Of a stretch of DNA of 64,000 bases, positions 30,638 to 39,706 are shown in pieces. Below the pieces are notes generated by a model. The model made no database searches, was not told the origin of the DNA, and saw only the letters and a list, made by a program, of their open reading frames with translations. The stretch's first letter is position 1. Each line of letters opens with the position of its first letter. Source of the stretch: Helicobacter sp. NHP19-003 (GTDB lineage: Bacteria > Campylobacterota > Campylobacteria > Campylobacterales > Helicobacteraceae); the NCBI RefSeq assembly GCF_019703305.1, contig NZ_AP024814.1, positions 1 through 64,000 on the forward strand. The letters run 5' to 3'. The position numbers and the translations under genes are program-made.

Positions 30638-31526
30638 GTTCATGCTCACCATCATCGATGAAAACGGCTCAAGGCAGTGGCGTGTGCCTAAAAACGCCAA
30701 AAGGCACGCTTTAGTGGCGGGGGCTATAGTGCTTGCTGTGCTCATCGTGGGGGGCTTGGTGTTGGTCTATTTAGTGCACCGCATCAGTGGGCTCACTTTG
30801 GATAAAAACATCATCCAAGCCAATTACCAAAGTCTTTACCATAAGAACAGCAACATGCAACAAGAAATCACCCAAAAAACCCAAGAAATCGCCCTAGTTA
30901 CACATAAAATCAAGGACCTAGAGAGCATTTTAAAAGTGGAAAAAACCAAAGTAGACAAGTCGTATGAAGTGGACTTAAACGCCCTCTCTCAAGCCAATAA
31001 GACCCTCGCCCTTTCCCTCATCCCCAATGGCGAGCCGGTCAAAAGCTACAGCGCACGCCTGAAGGCCAACACCCTCCATAAAAAGTCGCTGGGCCCCTAC
31101 AACGCCTACAACTTCAGTGTGGCCGCCAACACCCCCGTTTACGCCACCGCCAGCGGGATCGTGGATTTGCTCTTGCAGCACAATTTCCAAGACTATGGCA
31201 AATTGATCCGTCTAGAAAACGCCTTTGGCTTCACCTCCATTTACGCCCGCCTAAGCTCCATTGCCATCAAACCCCACGCCTTTGTGCAAAAGGGCGAACT
31301 CTTGGGCTATAGCAGCGCGAGCCTGCACTATGAAATCCGCTTTTTGGGGCGGATTGTGGACATGCCCTTGTTCATGGATTGGAATTTGAAAAATTTTAAT
31401 ATGGTCTTTAAAGACGAACAGGTGGATTGGCAAAACCTCTTTTACAGCATTGAGGACATGGTGCAGGTGCAGGGCTATAAAAAAGCCCAAGCCCAAAGTT
31501 TAGGGAAATTCAGTGTGGCTCAATAA
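30627..31526 (+). CDS. csd2: Csd2 cell-shape protein, M23-like without the zinc site
   Basis: Csd2 is a partner of Csd1 and CcmA in making the helical cell. TTG 30627 after AAGGGAGGGG is chosen; ATG 30642 lies too far from that site. The 299-residue protein has an N-terminal membrane anchor ([20 protein letters not shown]), a coiled coil, and a LytM/M23 fold. The metal motifs are lost: HxxxD is replaced by YNFSV, and HxH becomes SLHYE, so it is predicted catalytically inactive, as described for H. pylori Csd2. It overlaps folC and csd1. Confidence 0.9.
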   Translation: MADKFMLTIIDENGSRQWRVPKNAKRHALVAGAIVLAVLIVGGLVLVYLVHRISGLTLDKNIIQANYQSLYHKNSNMQQEITQKTQEIALVTHKIKDLESILKVEKTKVDKSYEVDLNALSQANKTLALSLIPNGEPVKSYSARLKANTLHKKSLGPYNAYNFSVAANTPVYATASGIVDLLLQHNFQDYGKLIRLENAFGFTSIYARLSSIAIKPHAFVQKGELLGYSSASLHYEIRFLGRIVDMPLFMDWNLKNFNMVFKDEQVDWQNLFYSIEDMVQVQGYKKAQAQSLGKFSVAQ

Positions 31527-32451
31527 ACGGCTGATTTTAATCTTTACTTACAACGATGGGAGTAAAACTCTAAATATCCCTGTTGTCTATAAACAACTAG
31601 CCTATTATCTGCTCTTGTTGGTGTTAGGGGTGTTGCTCTTTCTGGCCATCGCCCTTTACACGCTCGAACACGAAATCCACGCCACAAAAACCCAAACCAA
31701 AAAACTAAATAGCGAATACCAAAAGAGCGTCAAGGTCCACGCCCAATTAAACCAACAATTACAAGGCTATTTAGAGGAAATCATGCTCGCCGGAGATCGA
31801 ATCAATGATTTAGAAGACTTCGTGGGTGTAGATAACAGCCAAGAGGACGACACCTCCCTAACCCAGCGCTTAGATGTCGCTAGCATCACGGGGGCACAAA
31901 AGACTTTCATCATGCGCTTCATCCCCAACGATAACCCTTTAGAGAGTTTTACAAGGGTGTCTAGTACCTTTGCCAAACGCTACCACCCCATTTTGCACCG
32001 CATGGCAAACCACACAGGCGTGGATTTAAGCACCCCCATCAACACCCCCGTTTACGCCACCGCCAATGGGGTGGTGGGCTTTGCGGGACGGGGGTGGAAC
32101 GGGGGGTATGGACGACTCATCAAGCTCTACCACCCCTTTGGCTTTAAGACCTACTACGCCCACTTAAAAAAAATCGTGGTGAAGAATGGGGAATTTGTCA
32201 AAAAAGGCCAACTCATCGCCTACAGCGGGAGCTCTGGCATGAGCACGGGCCCGCACCTACACTATGAGGTGCGTTTTTTAACCAAGCCCATCAACCCCAT
32301 GTATTTCATTAAGTGGAACATGAAAGATTTTGACTTTATCTTCACAAAGGAAAGGAACATTGCATGGCAATCTTTGCTAACGATCATAAACAACCTGCTA
32401 ATGGATCAGCCACCATCATCGCCCAAGGCACCAAGTTCAAAGGCGAATTAA
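31513..32451 (+). CDS. csd1: Csd1 M23 peptidoglycan DD-endopeptidase
   Basis: Csd1 cleaves peptidoglycan crosslinks and is needed for helical shape. The 312-residue protein has an N-terminal membrane helix (about 28-50), a coiled coil and the M23 domain with zinc ligands H167 and D171 (HTGVD), catalytic H217 (YAHL) and H248-H250 (PHLHYE). The start is GTG after AGGGA and overlaps csd2 by 14 bases. The last 88 bases overlap ccmA in another frame. Confidence 0.94.
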   Translation: MWLNKRLILIFTYNDGSKTLNIPVVYKQLAYYLLLLVLGVLLFLAIALYTLEHEIHATKTQTKKLNSEYQKSVKVHAQLNQQLQGYLEEIMLAGDRINDLEDFVGVDNSQEDDTSLTQRLDVASITGAQKTFIMRFIPNDNPLESFTRVSSTFAKRYHPILHRMANHTGVDLSTPINTPVYATANGVVGFAGRGWNGGYGRLIKLYHPFGFKTYYAHLKKIVVKNGEFVKKGQLIAYSGSSGMSTGPHLHYEVRFLTKPINPMYFIKWNMKDFDFIFTKERNIAWQSLLTIINNLLMDQPPSSPKAPSSKAN

Positions 32452-32759
32452 ACATCGACTGCCATTTACACATTGATGGCGAGTTTGAGGGCACGATCCA
32501 CTCTAAAAACACTGTGGTGATCGGTAAAAATGGCGTGATGATGGGCGACATTTTTGCCAACCGCTTGGTGGTGAGTGGTAAGTTTAACGGCAACGCCGAG
32601 GCGGATGTGATCGAGATCATGCCCTTAGGCTATGTGGATGGCAAGATCGTAAGCTCCGAGCTCATCATTGAGCGCAAGGGGATTTTAACCGGGGAGAGCC
32701 ATCCTAGAAAAGATGTGATCCAAAACCTAGAAGAGAACAAAACCGCCAAGCCTTCATGA
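32364..32759 (+). CDS. ccmA: CcmA bactofilin
   Basis: CcmA polymerises at the membrane and positions the Csd1/Csd2 machinery. The 131-residue protein is a bactofilin beta-helix (GTKFKGELNIDCHLHIDGEF, GTIHSKNTVVIGKNG, GDIFANRLVVSGKF). AAAGGAAAGG lies upstream of the ATG, inside csd1. The stop overlaps the mfd ATG by four bases. Gene order csd2-csd1-ccmA-mfd matches H. pylori. Confidence 0.95.
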   Translation: MAIFANDHKQPANGSATIIAQGTKFKGELNIDCHLHIDGEFEGTIHSKNTVVIGKNGVMMGDIFANRLVVSGKFNGNAEADVIEIMPLGYVDGKIVSSELIIERKGILTGESHPRKDVIQNLEENKTAKPS

Positions 32760-35731
32760 TTCAAGCTAGCCTTTATACCGCTTTGGGCGGCTTTAAACCC
32801 ACGATTTTAGCCACCAAAGACAGACAAGAGGCCTTAGAGGCTTTGCAAGTGTGGCGTTTTTTTAGTCCCCACACCCCCGTTTTTATGTTGCCTGAACTGC
32901 GTGCCCACTACCTTGATGACATGCGCGCCTTTAGCGGCGAGATCAAAGAGCTTTTGAGCACTCTAGGGCGTTTTTACGCTGCGCTAGAGAGTGATCCCAA
33001 CACCAAGCTTTTAGCCCCTTTGAGCGCGCTCTTAAACCCCCTGCCCTGCCCCAAGCTTTTACAACGCTTTGCCATCACTTGCCTAGAGAGCTATCGTTTA
33101 CAAGACTTGCAAGAAAAACTAAGGCTCTTTGGTTACGACTTTGTGGATTTGATCGAACTGCCCGGGGAGGCGAGCTTTCGAGGCGACATTGTGGATATTT
33201 TCATCCCCGGACAAGCAAAGCCCCATCGCCTAAGCTTTTTAGGTCAAGATTGCGAGGACATCCGCACCTTTGACCCCCACACGCAACTGAGCGACCCGCT
33301 TTTAATCGAGCAGATCGAGATCACCCCCGCCCTTTTTAGTCTAGATGCGCCCACACACGCCCTTTTGCAACAACGGATAGAGAAGTTAAACGCCCCTGTG
33401 TTCATGCCCGATTTGCCGTCTCTAGGCTTTTGGGTGTTGGAGGATTTGGGGCGTGATTTTTTAACGCAGTATGACACCATTTTAAGTGCAGGGGCCAAGG
33501 ATCAAGCCAAAGAGTGGCACAGCCTAGAGCCTAGCCCCGCCTTAGAGCGCGCTTTAAGTCTACCCCTTTTGGCCACTCCGCCGCACTGCCAAGACATCCA
33601 AAAACCGGTAAACTTGCAAGACTTTTTAGAACTCAACGCCGCCAAAAAGATCACGCTCATTGCCAAAAATGTGGATTTTCTGCCCCAGCTGAGCTCCCCC
33701 TTTGAAAGTGCGCTCTCTACCTGTGTGTTGCACTTTTCTACGCCCACACAGATTTTTTTATCCATGCACAGCTATGAGCCCCCCACCAACTACAACCACT
33801 CTAAGCTCATGTTAAACGAGCTTGTCCCTGGGGACTTTGTGGTGCATGAAAACTACGGCATTGGGCTGTTTAAGGGGCTTGTGCAACAAAGCGTGCTCGG
33901 CAGCGTGCGCGACTTCATCGCCCTAGAATACCAAAACGCCGATCGCCTGCTCTTGCCTGTGGAAAATTTGCACCTCATCGAGCGCTACATCGCCAACCAA
34001 GACATGCCCTTGTTAGACAAACTCGGCAAGGGCAGCTTTGCTAAGGTCAAAGACAAGGTGCAAGCAAAAATTTTAGACATGTCTTCTCAAATCATCGCTT
34101 TGGCCGCCAAGCGCAATGCGCTCAAAAACGATTGGGCGCACATCGACCCCCATCAAATGCAGGCCTTTAAAAAAGCCTGTGGGTTTGCGCTCACCCCCGA
34201 TCAAGAGCAAAGCATCGCCGCCATTTTACAGGATTTTGCCAGCGGGCAAGTGATGGATCGGCTCTTGAATGGGGATGTGGGCTTTGGCAAGACAGAGGTC
34301 GCCATGCACGCTATTTATGCGATTTTCTTAAGCGGCAAGCAAAGCGCGCTCTTTGTGCCCACCACGCTTTTATGCGCCCAACACTTTTCCACTTTAAAAG
34401 CGCGCTTAGAACCCTTTGGGCTAAAAGTGGCAAAGTTGGACCGCTTCAGCAAGGATCAAAAGGCTGTTTTAGAGGGCTTAAAAAAAGGGGGGGTTGATGT
34501 GGTTGTGGGGACACACGCCCTCTTAGAGGCTGGTTTTAAAGAACTCGGGCTTGTTGTCGTGGATGAGGAACATAAATTTGGGGTCAAGCAAAAAGAGGCG
34601 ATCAAGTCTTTGAGCGAAGGCGTGCACTGCCTTAGCATGTCTGCCACGCCCATCCCCCGCACACTCAGCATGGCCTTATCCAAGCTCAAAGGGGTCAGCA
34701 CCCTAAACACCCCGCCTAGCATCAGGCAGCCTAGCCGCACCTTTGTCAAAGAGAAAACAGACGCGCTTTTAAAAGAAGCGATCTTGAGGGAGTTGCGGCG
34801 CAAAGGACAGGTATTTTACATCCACAACCACATTGAGAGCATGCCCAAGGTGCAGGCCGCTCTCTTGAAACTACTGCCCCACTTACGGGTGCAAATCCTG
34901 CACTCTAAGGTCCCCGCCCTGCGAGCCGAACAAGCCTTGCTAGACTTTGCTAGGGGGGATTACGAAGTGCTTTTATGCACTTCGATCGTGGAATCGGGCA
35001 TACACCTACCCAACGCCAACACCATCATCATTGACAACGCCGACAACTTCGGGCTCGCCGATTTGCACCAACTCAGGGGGCGTGTGGGGCGCGGGCATTT
35101 GGAGGGCTTTTGTTATTTTCTCGTGCAAAATGTCAAGAGTTTGAGCGATGAGGCAAAGAAAAGGCTCGTTGCCCTAGAGAAAAACTCTTACTTAGGCAGT
35201 GGGGCGAGCATCGCCATGCACGATTTGCAGATTCGGGGCGGGGGCAATTTCTTAGGGGCGCACCAAAGTGGGCATATCAAGAGCATTGGCTATGGGCTTT
35301 ACACAAAAATGCTAGAAGAGGCGATTTGTGGGCGCACTCAGGATGTGGGCGTGGATTTGAAACTCAGTGTGAGTGGGTTTTTAAGCCCCAAGCTCATCGC
35401 CAGCGACAGCCTGCGTTTAGAGCTGTATCGGCGTTTGGGCTTTTGCAAGGATTTAGCCAGTGTGCAAGAGATTCAAGCCGAGATGAAAGATCGCTTTGGT
35501 GCACTAGATGTGATGAGCGCACAATTTTTACAAATCATCCGGATCAAGATTTTAGCTAACCGCCTAAAAATCCATAAAATCTCACAATATGGGCAAAACA
35601 TCACGCTATTCATGGGGGGCGATCAAGATGTCTTGTTGAAAGCCCAAAGCAAGGACGATGAGGACATCTTGCAAGCCTTGTTAAGCCATTTACAGGCCCG
35701 CGCTAAGATAGAACTTCGTCCACAACCTTGA
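32756..35731 (+). CDS. mfd: Transcription-repair coupling factor Mfd
   Basis: Mfd removes stalled RNA polymerase and recruits UvrA. The 991 residues include the UvrB-like N-terminus (GEASFRGDIVDIFIPG), the RNA polymerase interaction domain (LVPGDFVVHENYGIGLFKGL), and an SF2 translocase with GDVGFGKTEVAMHAIY, VVVDEEHKFGVKQKE, SMSATPIPRTLSMALS and QLRGRVGRG. It is shorter than the E. coli protein. The ATG overlaps ccmA; the end overlaps convergent waaF by 29 bases. Confidence 0.97.
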   Translation: MIQASLYTALGGFKPTILATKDRQEALEALQVWRFFSPHTPVFMLPELRAHYLDDMRAFSGEIKELLSTLGRFYAALESDPNTKLLAPLSALLNPLPCPKLLQRFAITCLESYRLQDLQEKLRLFGYDFVDLIELPGEASFRGDIVDIFIPGQAKPHRLSFLGQDCEDIRTFDPHTQLSDPLLIEQIEITPALFSLDAPTHALLQQRIEKLNAPVFMPDLPSLGFWVLEDLGRDFLTQYDTILSAGAKDQAKEWHSLEPSPALERALSLPLLATPPHCQDIQKPVNLQDFLELNAAKKITLIAKNVDFLPQLSSPFESALSTCVLHFSTPTQIFLSMHSYEPPTNYNHSKLMLNELVPGDFVVHENYGIGLFKGLVQQSVLGSVRDFIALEYQNADRLLLPVENLHLIERYIANQDMPLLDKLGKGSFAKVKDKVQAKILDMSSQIIALAAKRNALKNDWAHIDPHQMQAFKKACGFALTPDQEQSIAAILQDFASGQVMDRLLNGDVGFGKTEVAMHAIYAIFLSGKQSALFVPTTLLCAQHFSTLKARLEPFGLKVAKLDRFSKDQKAVLEGLKKGGVDVVVGTHALLEAGFKELGLVVVDEEHKFGVKQKEAIKSLSEGVHCLSMSATPIPRTLSMALSKLKGVSTLNTPPSIRQPSRTFVKEKTDALLKEAILRELRRKGQVFYIHNHIESMPKVQAALLKLLPHLRVQILHSKVPALRAEQALLDFARGDYEVLLCTSIVESGIHLPNANTIIIDNADNFGLADLHQLRGRVGRGHLEGFCYFLVQNVKSLSDEAKKRLVALEKNSYLGSGASIAMHDLQIRGGGNFLGAHQSGHIKSIGYGLYTKMLEEAICGRTQDVGVDLKLSVSGFLSPKLIASDSLRLELYRRLGFCKDLASVQEIQAEMKDRFGALDVMSAQFLQIIRIKILANRLKIHKISQYGQNITLFMGGDQDVLLKAQSKDDEDILQALLSHLQARAKIELRPQP

Positions 35732-36676
35732 GCACGCTTGAGGGCAATAGCCGCGTCATGCAGGCGTGGTTGTCGTGTTTGAGCGGGCAGGTGCGCTGTT
35801 TGCAGGGTGAGCAGGGCATGGCCTTAGAGAGCAGGGTCGCTTTCTTATATTGCCACGGCCCCGTTTCTCTAGGGTCTGTGGGGCCAAAAAGGGCGATGAT
35901 GGGGACATTCAAGGCGGCGGCGATGTGCATCGGCCCGCTGTCATTGCAGATAAAGAGGTCTAGGGCGGCGATCGTGTCGATGAGCTCGGAGATGCTTGTT
36001 TTGCCGCACAGATTGTGTAAAAGTGGATGGGGTGGCAGCGGTTCTAACACTTCCTGCACCACGCCCAAATCATCTTTAGCCCCCAACACATACACCCCAT
36101 AGCCCCTTTCCAACAAGTTGGCGATCAGCTCTCTAAAATAAGCGGGCTTCCAGCGCTTGGCACTCCCAAAGGCCGCCCCCGGGCTCACACCTATGTTCTT
36201 AGACCCCCCCAGCTCTAGGGGGTTGGCGTGGATGAGTAGAGGGGGTAGGGGGTTTTAGGCACAAGGGGGCTTAACAGGTGGCAATAACTCTCCACTTGGT
36301 GGGCATTGATGGGCTTTAGGGGGTGGGTGAGCAAAAAAGTGCGCCCCGTGCGTTCATAGCCGATGCGCTTAGGCGTGTTGGTCCAATAGATCAACAGGGC
36401 GGCATAAAAGTGGTTGTTGAGCGTGATCGCAATGTCGCAAGGACCGATGCGTTTAGCCAGCTTGTAAGTGGCGAGGGCGCGCCAAAAGGCCTTTTTGGTG
36501 TTGTCCAACACCAGTGTACAATTAGGGGTGTGTCCAAACAGGGCACAGACCTTGGGTGGTCCGACTAAGATAAACTCCGCATTGATCTCTTGAAAATGGG
36601 CTTGCAGGATTTGCAAAAAAGGGGTGGCCATCACACCATCGCCAAGCCAATTAGGTAAACGGACTAAGATTTTCAT
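35703..36676 (-). CDS. waaF: ADP-heptose:LPS heptosyltransferase, frameshifted
   Basis: A GT9 glycosyltransferase adding heptose to the LPS inner core. The N-terminal half (MKILVRLPNWLGDGVMATPF to PLVPKTPYP) ends at an in-frame TAG at about 36215, while the C-terminal half continues in the -1 frame (LLIHANPLELGGSKNIGVS, then PGAAFGSAKRW, NDSGPMHIAAAL, ALFGPTDPRETGPW). The switch lies at two G5 tracts on the plus strand (36241-36245, 36248-36252); one missing base explains it and would give 324 residues. Either a sequencing error or a real frameshift giving truncated LPS. The 3' end overlaps mfd. Confidence 0.88.
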
Positions 36677-36700
36677 TTATGCACCTTAAAAACCAATATT

Positions 36701-36725
36701 TGTTATAATAATAGCCAATATAACA
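36701..36725. promoter_or_regulatory. Perfect 7-bp palindrome over the chemoreceptor -10 box; NikR-like
   Basis: TGTTATA (36701-36707), 11 bases, TATAACA (36719-36725). It overlaps the TATAAT -10 box at 36704-36709, a repressor-like position. It also satisfies the TRWYA-N15-TRWYA form recalled for H. pylori NikR operators (TGTTA, N15, TAACA). Binding is inference. Confidence 0.4.
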
Positions 36726-36742
36726 GATAAAAGGGCATATAG

Positions 36743-38338
36743 GTGTTAAAGAGCATTAAGGCTAAGATGACCGCTTATATTCTCGTTGCATCCTTGCTTG
36801 TGATTAGTGCGGTGTATTTCTTTTTGCGTACGGGGTATGAAAGGCTCACCACCACCCAAAGCTTGGCTTTGATCCAAGTCATCAACCAAGCACTCATCAA
36901 CATGGTTAAAGAAGCGGCGCTCACGGGTGATCCCAACCAATTAAGAAAAGTCGTGAAAGACAGCCAAGGGATTCAAGGCGCGCATGTCAACTTTGTCCCC
37001 TCTCAGGAAGTGATCGATCTTTTTGGATTAAACATGGGCTTTACCACAAACCCTGAAATGCGCCGCATGTTCGAGCGTAAAAATACGACCCCTATTATCC
37101 ATTTCATTAGAAAAGACAATAAGCACCTGATTTTATTGCGCCAACCTTTTGTGGCCGAACAACTCTGTTTAAGTTGCCACACCAACTCAAAAATAGGGGA
37201 TGTACTCGCCATTTTAAATGTACAATTTGATTTGAGTAATATTTATGGGCAAATTTTCATACACACCCTAAAAACTTTGGGCTACATCTTGGGGCTGTGT
37301 GCATTCATCGGGGTTGTGGTGTTGTGGCGCTTTGAAAGCGATTTGTTTGGGCCCTTGGGGCGTTTAAAGAAAATGGCAAGCATGCTGACGCAATCCAAAC
37401 AAGCGGATTTAACCCAGCGCCTAGAGAGCAGTAAGCTGGATGAGGTGGGGAGCACAGCGCATTTCTTCAATTTGTTCATCGAAAAGTTGCAGGGCATTGT
37501 CAAAAACTCGCGCAGCATTTTGATGTCCAACATCTCCACAAACCACGCCATCCAAGACACCACACAAACCCTTAAATCCACAGAAACCCACGAGGACACC
37601 ATCATCCAAACCATGCGAGATTTGAGCCAAAATGTGGATGAGAGTGCCAGCCAAGCCATGCAACTCTTGCAGCTAGCCACAGACAAAATCAAGCAGGCTG
37701 ACGACTCCATGCTCACTTTTAGCCAAAACATCAACCAGCATGTACAACTCTCCCTCAACTCCGCCCAAAGCCAGAGCGCGATCGCTCTAGAGGCCAAGGA
37801 CTTGACCAACAGCGCTGCCGACATCAAAAGGGTGCTGGGTCTGATTAGGGACATCGCAGAACAAACAAACTTATTGGCCCTAAACGCCGCCATTGAGGCG
37901 GCTAGAGCGGGCGAGCATGGCAGGGGCTTTGCCGTTGTGGCGACAGAGGTGCGTAAACTTGCCGAGAAAACACAAAAATCTTTAGCAGAGATTGCAAGCA
38001 TGGTGAATATGGTGACCCAAAGCATCGAGCACATGGGCTCTAGAATCCAGCAAATGGCAGTTGAATCTGAGGATTTGTCCCAGCAAACCTCCGGTCTGCT
38101 CCCCCACATTAAGACCGTGCAAGACAGCTTGTCCATCTCTAACCAAACCGCCACACAGGCGATCACCAGCAACCAGCAAATCGGACAACAAATCAAAGAA
38201 ATGGCAGGGGCCACACAAAACTTAGTAGACATGTTTTCTAAGATCAAGACCCAGCGACTCAGCCTAGAAAAAAATATTCAAGAAATACTTGCCAACAACG
38301 AGCAACTCAACCAAGAGTTTTCTAAGTTTGAAGTCTAA
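36743..38338 (+). CDS. Methyl-accepting chemotaxis protein with periplasmic haem-c (CxxCH) sensor
   Basis: A 531-residue chemoreceptor. Membrane helices lie at about 11-28 and 176-195, with a periplasmic domain between them. That domain contains C142-L-S-C145-H146, a c-type haem attachment motif, placed as in Tll0287/DUF3365-type sensors ([17 protein letters not shown] and [12 protein letters not shown]). A HAMP domain and a signalling domain with [20 protein letters not shown] and [18 protein letters not shown] follow, which couple to CheW/CheA. It probably senses redox or a gas ligand, which is inference. Start GTG follows AAAAGGG by eight or nine bases. It overlaps ung by one base. None of the four H. 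pylori receptors I recall carries this motif. Confidence 0.9.
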   Translation: MLKSIKAKMTAYILVASLLVISAVYFFLRTGYERLTTTQSLALIQVINQALINMVKEAALTGDPNQLRKVVKDSQGIQGAHVNFVPSQEVIDLFGLNMGFTTNPEMRRMFERKNTTPIIHFIRKDNKHLILLRQPFVAEQLCLSCHTNSKIGDVLAILNVQFDLSNIYGQIFIHTLKTLGYILGLCAFIGVVVLWRFESDLFGPLGRLKKMASMLTQSKQADLTQRLESSKLDEVGSTAHFFNLFIEKLQGIVKNSRSILMSNISTNHAIQDTTQTLKSTETHEDTIIQTMRDLSQNVDESASQAMQLLQLATDKIKQADDSMLTFSQNINQHVQLSLNSAQSQSAIALEAKDLTNSAADIKRVLGLIRDIAEQTNLLALNAAIEAARAGEHGRGFAVVATEVRKLAEKTQKSLAEIASMVNMVTQSIEHMGSRIQQMAVESEDLSQQTSGLLPHIKTVQDSLSISNQTATQAITSNQQIGQQIKEMAGATQNLVDMFSKIKTQRLSLEKNIQEILANNEQLNQEFSKFEV

Positions 38339-39069
38339 TGCTGCACTACATCTTAACCCGCTTGCAAAACACTGCTTGGTTTGGGCTCTTAGAGCCCTTG
38401 AGTCAAACCCCCACTTTTAGCACCCTTGAGCACAACTACACAGCAAGCCTAAGGCAAGCCCAAGCGCAAAACACGCAAATCTTTCCCCCCATGCGCCAAA
38501 TTTTTAGGGCTTTTGAAGAAACACCCTTTGAGAAACTCCACACGATTTTACTAGGGCAAGACCCCTACCCGGGTACTTTTAAACACGAGCACCAAGAAAA
38601 GCCCTTTGCTTGTGGGCTAAGCTTTAGCGTACCACGCATGGCACCTCTACCCCCAAGTTTGCAAAACATTTATAAAGAATTGCACGCTAGCCTAAACACG
38701 CCCCTAAGTAGGCATGGCGATTTGAGGGCATGGGCAAGTCAAGGGGTGTTGCTTTTAAATTCTATTTTAAGCGTGCCTAGGGGGCAACCTAAGGGACATG
38801 CCCATTTAGGCTGGGAGAGTTTTACAGACGGGGTTTTAAGCGCACTCTCACAGCTGGAGCGTCCTTTGCTTTTTATCTTTTTAGGCAAAGTGGCGCAAGA
38901 AAAGAGGAAAGTCTTGACACACAACCCCAAGCATTTCATGTTGTGCGCCCCGCACCCAAGCCCTCTAGCCCAAGCCCGCCCCCCTACTTTTTTAGGCAGT
39001 GGGGTTTTTAAACAGGCACAAGAGTTTTTACAAGCCCAGAACATCCCTATGGATTGGGCGTTGGATTAG
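38338..39069 (+). CDS. ung: Uracil-DNA glycosylase, family 1
   Basis: Ung removes uracil from DNA to start base excision repair. The 243-residue protein has motif A as LLGQDPYPGT with the catalytic Asp kept but Pro where His is usual (GQDPYH), the LLLNSILSV strand, and the DNA-loop motif APHPSPLAQ. ATG overlaps the chemoreceptor stop by one base. Family placement is clear; the effect of the His-to-Pro change on activity is unknown. Confidence 0.9.
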   Translation: MLHYILTRLQNTAWFGLLEPLSQTPTFSTLEHNYTASLRQAQAQNTQIFPPMRQIFRAFEETPFEKLHTILLGQDPYPGTFKHEHQEKPFACGLSFSVPRMAPLPPSLQNIYKELHASLNTPLSRHGDLRAWASQGVLLLNSILSVPRGQPKGHAHLGWESFTDGVLSALSQLERPLLFIFLGKVAQEKRKVLTHNPKHFMLCAPHPSPLAQARPPTFLGSGVFKQAQEFLQAQNIPMDWALD

Positions 39070-39176
39070 GGTTGTTCCAAAATGCATTGGGCAAGGGGTG
39101 CTTTGTAGTTTGTGGGTGTGTTGGGCGAGAGTGGGTGCAATCAAGGTTAAACCCCACCCATTAAAAAGATTTAGAG

Positions 39177-39698
39177 CTAATGGCTGATGGGAAACTCCCC
39201 ACTCCACACCTGTAGCCCCGTGGCGATTTTCACCACCTCTATCTCCAAAACATAGGTGGCGTGCTGGTTGTCTTGACGCTGCACCACCGAAACATTTAAG
39301 AAAAGGCTGGGGGGTTTGGGGGTGGTTTGGGTGTTACGCATCTGCTCGGTCTGCTTGATGGTGTTATCCTCGCTATCGCCTTCCACAACCGCCCTTTTGG
39401 CAAAGAAGCGGTCTTTCCCCATCTCTTGCAAGGTTTTGAGCACCATTTGGGTGAGCTGCTCGGTGTTTAGGCGTTTTTTAGTTCCGTTCATCACATCCAC
39501 GACTCCAAAGACCGCCCCTTGTAATTGTTGGATTTGTGGGCTTTTGAGCATCGCGCCTAGAGCACTCTTGGTCGTGGCCACAATGGCATCGCTTGTGGGC
39601 CAGGCGTGTTTGGCTGTAGGTGTGGGGGTGCTATTACAACCCACAACTCCCAAACTAAAAGCCCCAGCCAGCAAAGAAATTAAAAACCTTTGGCGCAT
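39177..39698 (-). CDS. LpoB-like lipoprotein (copy 3)
   Basis: Signal peptide MRQRFLISLLAGAFSLGVVGC with lipobox GVVGC (split: SLGVVGC). ATG 39698 is preferred, with GGGGG five bases upstream, over an ATG at 39713 inside the previous gene. The 173-residue protein resembles its upstream neighbour: NTEQLTQMVLKTLQEMGKDR and GLQVWSGEFPISH match DTEQLTQMVLQTLKDKVQDK and GLELWSREFPITK. The fold resembles LpoB-type periplasmic lipoproteins, some of which activate penicillin-binding proteins; that role is not shown here. Confidence 0.78.
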   Translation of the reverse strand: MRQRFLISLLAGAFSLGVVGCNSTPTPTAKHAWPTSDAIVATTKSALGAMLKSPQIQQLQGAVFGVVDVMNGTKKRLNTEQLTQMVLKTLQEMGKDRFFAKRAVVEGDSEDNTIKQTEQMRNTQTTPKPPSLFLNVSVVQRQDNQHATYVLEIEVVKIATGLQVWSGEFPISH

Positions 39699-39706
39699 GT
39701 TGCCCC

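Noticed and set aside
37282-38247. 321-codon antisense reading frame inside the chemoreceptor gene
   Set aside because: Composition is an artefact of the sense codons; the sense protein has full MCP motifs.
39070-39176. Terminator between ung and the lipoprotein cluster
   Set aside because: Only a loose TGGGTG/CACCCA pairing with a long loop and no T run is present.
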